DNA of 5,362 nt, from NCBI GenBank assembly GCA_003489145.1, contig DNJI01000077.1:1-5362 (forward strand). The letters run 5' to 3'. The position numbers and the translations under genes were made by a program. The stretch's first letter is position 1; every line of letters starts with the position of its first letter. Below, in pieces: positions 1 through 5,362 of this stretch. The notes under the pieces were generated by a model. The model did not search any database. It was given only the letters and a program-made list of their open reading frames with translations, and was not told the DNA's origin. The DNA comes from Gammaproteobacteria bacterium (GTDB lineage Bacteria > Pseudomonadota > Gammaproteobacteria > PS1 > Pseudothioglobaceae).

Positions 1-960
1 GCTGATAATGTTGCTTTTGAGCGCGTGGTCAACTTCCCAACTCGTGGTATTGGCAATGCCACCATTGAAAAAGTAAGAGAATTTGCGCGTGATAATAACA
101 CCACCCTCTTTCAAGCAGCCATTGCAATATCACCTTCATTACCGACTCGTGCAAGCAATGCACTAATCGGGTTTACACAACTGATTGAACAAATGTGTGA
201 TGATGCCAAACACCTTGAGTTAAGTGAAAAAGTTGCTCACTTAATTAAGGCTTCTGGCTTAATTGAACATTACTCAAATGACAAAACTGATAAGGCTGGT
301 AGTAAAAAAGCAAACCTTGAAGAGCTTATTGCAGCAGCCAAGCAATACGCTCATGATCAAGATTCTGATATGAGTGAAGTGGTTGGTTTTATCTCGCTGG
401 CCTCGTTAGACTCCAGTGGCGATACTAATGCACCCATCAATCAAAATGTTCAATTAATGACCATTCATTCTGCCAAAGGCTTGGAGTTTCCCAATGTTTT
501 TTTAACCGGTATGGAAGAAGACTTGTTTCCATCCAGGCAAAGTAAAGATGAGCCACACTTAATGGATGAAGAAAGAAGATTGTGCTACGTTGGCATGACC
601 CGTGCCATGAAAAAACTCAGCCTATCTTTTGCAATTAAACGCTTTTTATATGGGCAGTCTTTACTTGCCTACCCTTCTCGATTCTTAGATGAAATTCCGA
701 GCGAGTATACAAACTCAGTTAAGCAAAAATTTGGCGCAACCATGCAAAATTATCAAGAAGATGATGTCTTTAATCAAGATATCGATCCTGAAGGACAAGG
801 TCAATTATCGATTGGTGTGACAGTTAGGCACGCTAAATTTGGCTTTGGTACGGTACTCAACTTTGAAGGTGATGGTGACTCAGCCCGTATTCAAATCAAA
901 TTCAAGCAAGCGGGTACTAAGTGGTTGATTAGCTCATATGCTAATCTGGAGTATGTTTAA
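1..960 (+). CDS. uvrD: DNA helicase II UvrD, C-terminal part (5' truncated by window edge)
   Basis: This is an SF1A 3'-5' DNA helicase that unwinds DNA in nucleotide excision repair (removing UvrC and the excised oligonucleotide) and in methyl-directed mismatch repair. The frame is open from base 1, so the visible 319 residues are the C-terminal part of a protein that is about 720 residues in E. coli. A GTG at base 25 is internal, not a start. Helicase motif V (VQLMTIHSAKGLEF, fragment residues 150-163) and motif VI (EERRLCYVGMTRA, 190-202) belong to the 2A domain; motif VI carries the arginine finger. The last 45 or so residues hold VRHAKFGFGTVLN and end in KWLISSYANLEYV. This matches the small C-terminal domain of UvrD that contacts RNA polymerase and UvrB, and it argues for UvrD over Rep or PcrA. 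The ATPase Walker motifs lie outside the window. It converges on the minus-strand gene next to it, with a 4-base overlap. Confidence 0.95.
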   Translation, partial: ADNVAFERVVNFPTRGIGNATIEKVREFARDNNTTLFQAAIAISPSLPTRASNALIGFTQLIEQMCDDAKHLELSEKVAHLIKASGLIEHYSNDKTDKAGSKKANLEELIAAAKQYAHDQDSDMSEVVGFISLASLDSSGDTNAPINQNVQLMTIHSAKGLEFPNVFLTGMEEDLFPSRQSKDEPHLMDEERRLCYVGMTRAMKKLSLSFAIKRFLYGQSLLAYPSRFLDEIPSEYTNSVKQKFGATMQNYQEDDVFNQDIDPEGQGQLSIGVTVRHAKFGFGTVLNFEGDGDSARIQIKFKQAGTKWLISSYANLEYV

Positions 961-1238
961 TTTAAAGTCTTTTTAAGGTCGTCAACTGAGAAGCTTTGTA
1001 CCGTTTGTTCATCGGTGTAAACTGGCTTCATTTTAGTATGTGTGCCCGAGTCTTTTTCAATGGCTGTTTGTCTAGAAATAACGATATCTAAACAATCGGT
1101 GATCATCTTTTGTGTGCCTTCTGTTAAAGGATGACGCAAGCCTGGCTTAGTCATAGTGTCTTTTGCAACGGCAATTAGGGTTTTTCTAACAGCACTTAAT
1201 AAACGAATTTCAAAATCTGGTTTGTTGTCTGTACTCAT
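957..1238 (-). CDS. Conserved-looking small protein of unknown function (93 aa)
   Basis: I do not recognise this family. The ATG (1236-1238) overlaps the TGA of nagZ in an ATGA junction, and the frame runs 93 codons to a TAA at 957-959. This tight coupling supports a real gene translated after nagZ. The product is polar and probably cytoplasmic, with no signal peptide or membrane segment. Residues 8-29 look like an amphipathic helix (DFEIRLLSAVRKTLIAVAKD). A loop with KPGLRHPLTEGT (31-42) follows, then a second helix around 43-60. The tail from about 70 is acidic and polar and ends in DDLKKTLN. No catalytic motif or metal site is evident. It is the last gene of the minus-strand string, and its stop overlaps the convergent uvrD stop. 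Its position beside nagZ suggests co-expression with muropeptide recycling but does not show a role in it. Confidence 0.7.
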   Translation of the reverse strand: MSTDNKPDFEIRLLSAVRKTLIAVAKDTMTKPGLRHPLTEGTQKMITDCLDIVISRQTAIEKDSGTHTKMKPVYTDEQTVQSFSVDDLKKTLN

Positions 1239-2221
1239 AATAATGATTGTATATTTTGTCGATGATTGTTATGCGCTATTTTATCAAGATTAAAGGGTTT
1301 AATCCCTTTCATTAAGTGTAGTTTTTCACACTTAGGCCAATCAAGATCAATAACTTGGGCTACCAACTCGGGGTGATTACAGATTAAGGCTATGTCACAG
1401 CCACTGTCTAACGACACTTGCACACGCTCGACAATACCTTTAATAAAATGTGCACCTTGCATGGATAAATCATCACTAAACACAACACCGGCAAAGCCAA
1501 GTTGCGATTGCAAAATATCTTTAATCCATTTTGATGAGAATCCTGCGGGCTTGTCATCCACCTGAGAATACACCACATGCGCAGGCATCACAGCATCTAA
1601 ACCCTGACCAATCAAGCCTTTAAAACTGAGAATATCTTGCCTAATTTCATTCATTGAGCGTTCGTCAATGGGTAAATCTAGATGTGAATCAAGTGCCACA
1701 TGGCCATGCCCAGGGAAGTGTTTACCCACACACTTCATACCCGCCTCATGCATACCCTCAATCAAAGCACCGGCTAATTTCACCACCGCTTCAGGGTTAG
1801 AATGAAATGCCCTATCGCCAATCACCGAGGAATGGCCGTAATCTAAATCCAGCACCGGTGCAAATGAAAAATCCACACCAATATCTAACAACTCTGCCGC
1901 TAAAACCCAGCCACAAGAAAAAGCTTGCTCTAAGGCTAATTCAGGATTTTGATCATAGACTTCACCCAATTTTGCCATGGCTGGTAGGTGAGTAAAACCG
2001 GCTTTAAAACGCTGCACTCTACCACCTTCGTGATCTACTGAAATCAGCATATTTTGATTAATCAAACGGATTGATTTAATCAGCTCTTTAACTTGATCAA
2101 TACTCTCAAAATTACGGGTGAATAAAATCACGCCACCTATGCTCGGCTTAGATAATCGGTTTTTTTCTTCTTGTGTCAGCATCAAGCCTGACACGTCCAT
2201 CATGATTGGGCCTAGTGTCAT
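1235..2221 (-). CDS. nagZ: Beta-N-acetylhexosaminidase NagZ (glycoside hydrolase family 3)
   Basis: This cytoplasmic enzyme removes the non-reducing GlcNAc from GlcNAc-1,6-anhydroMurNAc-peptides imported by AmpG. The resulting anhydroMurNAc-peptides feed cell wall recycling and, in bacteria that have AmpR, induce beta-lactamase. The 328-residue product is close to the 341 residues of E. coli NagZ and is a single GH3 TIM barrel without the second GH3 domain. Visible motifs are GGVILFTRN (29-37), SVDHEGGRVQRF (61-72), SFAPVLD (119-125), the signature GKHFPGHG (166-173) followed by DSH (178-180), whose His180 is the expected general acid/base, and FSDDLSM (248-254), where Asp250 is the expected nucleophile. 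The ATG start gives TLGPIMMDVSG, which lines up with the E. coli N-terminus (MGPVMLDVEG). There is no signal peptide. It begins 3 bases after the ampG stop and ends in an ATGA overlap with the next gene. No good Shine-Dalgarno sequence precedes it, so translational coupling to ampG is likely. Confidence 0.97.
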   Translation of the reverse strand: MTLGPIMMDVSGLMLTQEEKNRLSKPSIGGVILFTRNFESIDQVKELIKSIRLINQNMLISVDHEGGRVQRFKAGFTHLPAMAKLGEVYDQNPELALEQAFSCGWVLAAELLDIGVDFSFAPVLDLDYGHSSVIGDRAFHSNPEAVVKLAGALIEGMHEAGMKCVGKHFPGHGHVALDSHLDLPIDERSMNEIRQDILSFKGLIGQGLDAVMPAHVVYSQVDDKPAGFSSKWIKDILQSQLGFAGVVFSDDLSMQGAHFIKGIVERVQVSLDSGCDIALICNHPELVAQVIDLDWPKCEKLHLMKGIKPFNLDKIAHNNHRQNIQSLL

Positions 2222-2224
2222 AAT

Positions 2225-3760
2225 TTAATCAATATAAGGTTTAACTTTGTACACCAGCCATAACACTGGAATACCAATTAGTGTGGTAATCACAAAGAAT
2301 TCACTATAGCCAAATTGCTCAACTAAGGTGCCTGAGTAACCACCAAAGATTTTAGGCAGCAAGGTCATGAGTGATGAGAAAATCGCATACTGCACCGCAG
2401 TAAATTGAATGTTAGTGAGGCTAGATAAAAAGGCAATAAAGGCAGTTGTTGCAATGCCGGCAGAGAGATTATCCATAGCAATAGTGACATACAGCCAAGT
2501 AATATCATGACCCACATTTGCCAACACGATAAACAGAAGGTTGGTAAGTGCTGAGAGTAATGCACCTAAAAACAACACCTTGAATACGCCAACTCTAATG
2601 GCTAAAATTCCGCCTAAAAAGCCACCAGCAAGGGTCATAAATAGGCCAAAAGTTTTAGAGATAGTGGCAATTTCTACCTTAGTAAAACCCATATCTTGAT
2701 AGAAAATATTTGCCATCACGCCGAGTACAATATCACTCACACGATACAAGCCAATCACAGCTAATAACAATACAGCCACACTCATGCCGTAGCGGTTAAA
2801 GAAATCTTTAACCGGATCAACATACGTATTATTGACCATGGACCGATTAACAATGTTGAATGCGATTAATGCTCTAGCTGCAATATAAGCACCTAAAAGC
2901 GCTATCATCATACGAGCTGTGCCAACAATAAAACCAGCAAGGTGTTTGTTAGCAAAAACCTCAATTAAAGCTTCTTTAGCGTCTTTAACCAAACCGGCTG
3001 TTGCGTTAAAGGTTAAGATAAAAGCAACAACAATTGATAAAAATAATAAGAAGAATCGAGCGTAATCAGTTGTACTGTATTCAGCCTCTTGTCTCTTGGT
3101 GTCGGGCTCACTAATAATCAGTGTGGTCGCCACACCAATCAACATCACCGCTGCCATAATCATGTAAGTACCTGACCAAGCATCGTAACTATAGAGCGCT
3201 TTAGTTGAGCCTAAATAGCTAGCGATAAACAAACCACCGGCACCCGCGACCAACATGCCAATACGATAGCCAGCAATATAGGTTGCTGAGAGCATCGATT
3301 GCATGTCTTTATCGGCTGACTCAATACGATAGGCATCAATCACAATATCTTGTGTAGCTGATGAAAACCCTAATAACACCGCGCCATAAGCCATAAAGGT
3401 TAAGCCATCAATACCAGCTTTTGGATCAACCGATGCCATCAACAAAATCGCACCCATAATTGCCAACTGTGAAACTAACATCCAGGCACGGCGGCGACCC
3501 AATGTTTTGGTTAAAACTGGCAAAGGCAGTCGGTCAACTAATGGTGCCCACACAAACTTAAATGAGTAACCTAACGCCGCCCATGAAAAATAAGTAATGG
3601 TTGATTTGGCAACGCCCGCCTCATTAAGCCAAAGCCCTAGCGTTGAAAAAATAAGCAGGATTGGTACGCCGGCTGAAAAGCCCAGGAACAGCATGGTCAT
3701 CACCCGCGGGTGAACGAACAATTTAATACTATCTAGATAACTGACTAACACTGATTCCAA
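2225..3760 (-). CDS. ampG: AmpG muropeptide permease (major facilitator superfamily)
   Basis: This inner-membrane MFS permease brings GlcNAc-anhydroMurNAc-peptides from the periplasm into the cytoplasm, driven by the proton gradient. The 511-residue product is almost entirely hydrophobic helices. Family motifs are LGFSAGVPILL (26-36), WAPLVDR (71-77), LGRRRAW in the first cytoplasmic loop (87-93), SATQDIVIDAYR (134-145), GYRIGMLVAG (164-173) and DNLSAG (430-435). After the sixth helix (about 197-216) a central segment of about 95 residues holds two extra hydrophobic stretches (about 237-256 and 272-303) before DPVKDFF (315-321). The E. coli protein has a short linker there and carries its extra helices at the C-terminus, which this protein lacks. 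The start is TTG at 3758-3760 or GTG at 3749-3751. No ATG is available until residue 21, which would lose the conserved N-terminal YL...PR segment, and an in-frame TGA four codons upstream of the TTG blocks a longer form. It overlaps the rhodanese gene by 16 bases (7 from the GTG) and precedes nagZ by 3 bases. Confidence 0.93.
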   Translation of the reverse strand: MESVLVSYLDSIKLFVHPRVMTMLFLGFSAGVPILLIFSTLGLWLNEAGVAKSTITYFSWAALGYSFKFVWAPLVDRLPLPVLTKTLGRRRAWMLVSQLAIMGAILLMASVDPKAGIDGLTFMAYGAVLLGFSSATQDIVIDAYRIESADKDMQSMLSATYIAGYRIGMLVAGAGGLFIASYLGSTKALYSYDAWSGTYMIMAAVMLIGVATTLIISEPDTKRQEAEYSTTDYARFFLLFLSIVVAFILTFNATAGLVKDAKEALIEVFANKHLAGFIVGTARMMIALLGAYIAARALIAFNIVNRSMVNNTYVDPVKDFFNRYGMSVAVLLLAVIGLYRVSDIVLGVMANIFYQDMGFTKVEIATISKTFGLFMTLAGGFLGGILAIRVGVFKVLFLGALLSALTNLLFIVLANVGHDITWLYVTIAMDNLSAGIATTAFIAFLSSLTNIQFTAVQYAIFSSLMTLLPKIFGGYSGTLVEQFGYSEFFVITTLIGIPVLWLVYKVKPYID

Positions 3761-4158
3761 GGCATGCCATCATGGCGCCAGCCATTCACATTGCCACGCT
3801 GATCTTGTTCGTCAAGATCACCTTCAAAACCACTCACCACATGGGACACATTGGTAAAGCCATTGTTAATCAAGCATCGGCCTGCATCATCAGAGCGATA
3901 ACCACTTCGACAAATTAGAATAATTTCAGTATCTAATACTTGCTCACGCTCACCAATAAAACGTTTGATCGCGGCAATAAAATCATTTGGATGTGGCTCC
4001 CAATCAGGTTCATCAACCCAGGGTACAAAAATACAATCAAGCGGCCTGCCTACAAACTTGTTTTCAGCCTCGGTACGCACGTCAATTAAAACCGAATCTG
4101 GGTTTTCTTGAAGGTGCTCAAAAGCTTTTTTTGGTAGGTACTGCGCTAACTTGCTCAT
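3745..4158 (-). CDS. Single-domain rhodanese-like sulfurtransferase
   Basis: This is a 137-residue rhodanese-homology protein, probably cytoplasmic, with no signal peptide. LIDVRTEAE (24-32) is the N-terminal rhodanese signature. IILICRSGYRS (79-89) is the active-site loop, with Cys83 as the persulfide-carrying residue and six residues in the loop (CRSGYR), the length typical of sulfurtransferases rather than the longer Cdc25-type loop. Downstream, NVSHVVSGFEGDLD (103-116) and NGWRHDGMPW (125-134) match the C-terminal part of a subgroup annotated as rhodanese-related sulfurtransferases in proteobacteria. The sulfur donor and acceptor cannot be read from the sequence. The ATG (4156-4158) overlaps the TGA of the YkuD-fold gene as ATGA, and the stop (TAG, 3745-3747) lies inside the start region of ampG. 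Its place in a muropeptide-recycling gene string is unexplained; it may be only co-transcribed. Confidence 0.9.
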   Translation of the reverse strand: MSKLAQYLPKKAFEHLQENPDSVLIDVRTEAENKFVGRPLDCIFVPWVDEPDWEPHPNDFIAAIKRFIGEREQVLDTEIILICRSGYRSDDAGRCLINNGFTNVSHVVSGFEGDLDEQDQRGNVNGWRHDGMPWNQC

Positions 4159-4601
4159 GGCTTCATTATAACGACATCTTCACCTATTTGAACTTTCTCA
4201 AATAACTCAATCACATCGTTGTTGCTTATACGAATACAGCCCTTTGATCCGGGCACACTCATCGGCGTTTCGTCAGGAGAGCCGTGAATATAAATATAAC
4301 GCTCTTTGGTGTTACTGTTGTGTTCTTCAACCCCCTCTAGCCAGAGAATACGGGTGAGTATCCAATCTCTATCAGGATTTTGATCGAATAATGTTTTTGA
4401 AAAAATCTCACCAGTAGGCGCTCTAGCAACTAGCACCGACCCGACTTCAAGATTTTCTCCAATTTTCTCAGAAATTTTGAATTGTCCAGTTGGTGTGCAA
4501 AATGACCCTTCTTCTTCGCCCACACCATTTTTTGCACTGCTAATAGAGTAAGTTTTACCTTGATATTCCAGTGTTTGATCAGCGATACTAATTGTAATCA
4601 T
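4155..4601 (-). CDS. Cytoplasmic YkuD-fold protein (L,D-transpeptidase family), putative L,D-carboxypeptidase of muropeptide recycling
   Basis: The 148-residue product is a single YkuD domain. Seen directly: TPTGQFKIS (37-44), the usual substrate-site strand; IYIHGSPDE (103-111), with the conserved His106; and GSKGCIRISNND (118-129), with the nucleophile Cys122. The His-to-Cys spacing of 15 intervening residues fits the family, but the usual SHGC is SKGC here. There is no signal peptide or membrane anchor. The ATG at 4599-4601 is the only usable start, because a TGA at 4623-4625 closes the frame eight codons upstream. Known: YkuD enzymes normally form 3-3 cross-links or attach lipoproteins in the periplasm, while Acinetobacter ElsL is a cytosolic YkuD protein that works as an L,D-carboxypeptidase in recycling. 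Inferred: linkage to ampG and nagZ makes the ElsL-like role more likely here. It overlaps rlmD and the rhodanese gene by ATGA junctions. It could still have another cytosolic substrate. Confidence 0.88.
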   Translation of the reverse strand: MITISIADQTLEYQGKTYSISSAKNGVGEEEGSFCTPTGQFKISEKIGENLEVGSVLVARAPTGEIFSKTLFDQNPDRDWILTRILWLEGVEEHNSNTKERYIYIHGSPDETPMSVPGSKGCIRISNNDVIELFEKVQIGEDVVIMKP

Positions 4602-5362
4602 TTGGTAAATAGCGCAATTGATTCAACATGAGCGGTTTGCGGGAACATATCCATCACCCCTGCAGTATCTAGTTTATAACCCAATTCAATTAATTTAGCC
4701 GTGTCTCGTGCTAATGTTGCCGGGTTACACGACACGTACACTAGCCTCTCAACACCGAGTTTGGGTAATAATTCTACAATCTCAATCGCACCTGAACGTG
4801 CAGGATCAATCAATGCTTTGTTATAAGTTTTACCTCTGAACCACTCAGTGCCTTCAACTTCTTTAAATAGATCGGCCTTGTAAAAATCCGCATTGGTAAT
4901 TGCATTTTTCTCGGCATTATATTTAGCACGCTCAATCAAGCCTAAATCACCCTCGATACCCACCACATGTTTAGCGTATTTAGCAATCGGTAAGGTGAAG
5001 TTACCCAAGCCACAAAACAAATCAATCACTTCGTCTTCATCATTAAGCTCGAGCATATCAAGCGCTAAGTTAATCATCTTTTGATTAAGCTTGAAATTCA
5101 CTTGGGTGAAATCAGTTGGTAAAAACTCCATGACAATATCATGATCAGGATGTGAATAAGTTAATACAACTGGTTGATCTAGTGGCTTAACGGTATCTGC
5201 ACCGCCACTCTGGGTATAAAAGGTAATATCTAGTTCATTGGCACAATCAAGTAATATTTGTTCATCTTTGGTAGTCAGCGGCTCTAAATGTCGTAAGATT
5301 AATACGGTATTATTCTCAGCCACTGCAACTTCTAATTGTGGAACCTGTGATTTGATTGAGAG
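4598..5362 (-). CDS. rlmD: 23S rRNA (uracil-5)-methyltransferase RlmD, C-terminal part (5' truncated by window edge)
   Basis: This S-adenosylmethionine-dependent enzyme makes m5U in 23S rRNA (U1939 in E. coli numbering). The frame is open to the right edge, so 254 C-terminal residues of an approximately 430-residue protein are visible. The GTG at 5321-5323 is internal: the residues before it (LSIKSQVPQLEVAVAE, the last three after the GTG) continue the family alignment. Visible motifs are DFTQVNFKLNQKM (fragment 84-96), the SAM-binding DLFCGLGNFTLPIA (114-127), the DPARSG loop (186-191), YVSCNPATLARD (209-220), whose Cys212 is the expected catalytic nucleophile, and MFPQTAHVES (239-248), whose Glu247 is the expected general base. 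LILRHLEPL and the overall match to E. coli RlmD favour it over RlmC or TrmA. The N-terminal TRAM domain and the iron-sulfur cysteines lie outside the window. Its TGA stop overlaps the ATG of the YkuD-fold gene, so it is the upstream partner of the string. Confidence 0.93.
   Translation of the reverse strand, partial: LSIKSQVPQLEVAVAENNTVLILRHLEPLTTKDEQILLDCANELDITFYTQSGGADTVKPLDQPVVLTYSHPDHDIVMEFLPTDFTQVNFKLNQKMINLALDMLELNDEDEVIDLFCGLGNFTLPIAKYAKHVVGIEGDLGLIERAKYNAEKNAITNADFYKADLFKEVEGTEWFRGKTYNKALIDPARSGAIEIVELLPKLGVERLVYVSCNPATLARDTAKLIELGYKLDTAGVMDMFPQTAHVESIALFTK

Noticed and set aside
25..960. GTG at base 25 as the start of a short 311-residue helicase-like protein
   Set aside because: The frame stays open to base 1 and the eight upstream residues (ADNVAFER) continue the UvrD alignment, so the GTG is an internal valine.
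957..990. A possible bidirectional terminator at the convergent junction
   Set aside because: Only short AT palindromes such as TTTAAA are present; there is no GC-containing stem followed by a T-run.
1807..1995. Plus-strand open frame of 62 codons opposite nagZ
   Set aside because: It lies wholly antisense to the conserved barrel of NagZ, has no recognisable domain and no ribosome binding site.
2365..2565. Minus-strand open frame of 66 codons inside ampG in another frame
   Set aside because: Its hydrophobic composition is what an out-of-frame reading of membrane-helix codons produces; it is fully inside ampG.
3987..4205. Plus-strand open frame of 72 codons opposite the rhodanese gene
   Set aside because: It is antisense to the clear rhodanese N-terminal half and to the junction, and shows no domain or start signal.
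4155..4601. A classical exported L,D-transpeptidase making 3-3 cross-links
   Set aside because: No signal peptide or anchor is present, and the in-frame stop eight codons upstream leaves no room for one.
4893..5084. Plus-strand open frame of 63 codons with a serine-rich tail opposite rlmD
   Set aside because: It is antisense to the SAM-binding region of RlmD; the serine run mirrors the acidic codons on the other strand.
4598..5323. GTG at 5321-5323 as the start of a short methyltransferase
   Set aside because: The frame stays open to the right edge and the upstream residues still match RlmD; the real start is outside the window.

Overview
The window is a densely packed, AT-rich stretch of a bacterial chromosome, almost certainly from a gammaproteobacterium. 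The UvrD, RlmD, NagZ and AmpG proteins all align with their Escherichia coli counterparts from memory. The AT-rich composition and compact overlapping genes would suit a marine sulfur-oxidiser or symbiont of the SUP05/Thioglobus type. That placement is only a guess from style; no marker gene here settles it.

Layout: bases 1-960 (+) are the C-terminal end of the DNA helicase UvrD, cut by the left edge. Everything from 957 to the right edge is on the minus strand and reads right to left as one tightly coupled gene string: rlmD (23S rRNA m5U methyltransferase, cut by the right edge), a small YkuD-fold (L,D-transpeptidase family) protein, a rhodanese-like protein, ampG, nagZ, and a 93-residue protein I do not recognise. 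Each junction is a 4-base ATGA overlap, a longer overlap or a 3-base gap. uvrD and the last minus-strand gene converge, and their stop codons share the four bases TTAA. No non-coding stretch is long enough to hold an obvious promoter, terminator or RNA gene, and I see no mobile element, CRISPR array or notable repeat.

The functional core is peptidoglycan recycling. AmpG imports GlcNAc-anhydroMurNAc-peptides into the cytoplasm and NagZ removes the GlcNAc. The point of most interest is the YkuD-fold protein. Such enzymes normally work in the periplasm, but this one has no signal peptide, and an in-frame stop eight codons upstream of its ATG excludes a longer N-terminus. A cytoplasmic YkuD protein in an operon with ampG and nagZ is best explained as a cytosolic L,D-carboxypeptidase that trims the terminal D-Ala from recycled tetrapeptides, doing the job of LdcA as ElsL does in Acinetobacter. 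The rhodanese and the 93-residue protein may be passengers or unrecognised parts of the same process.
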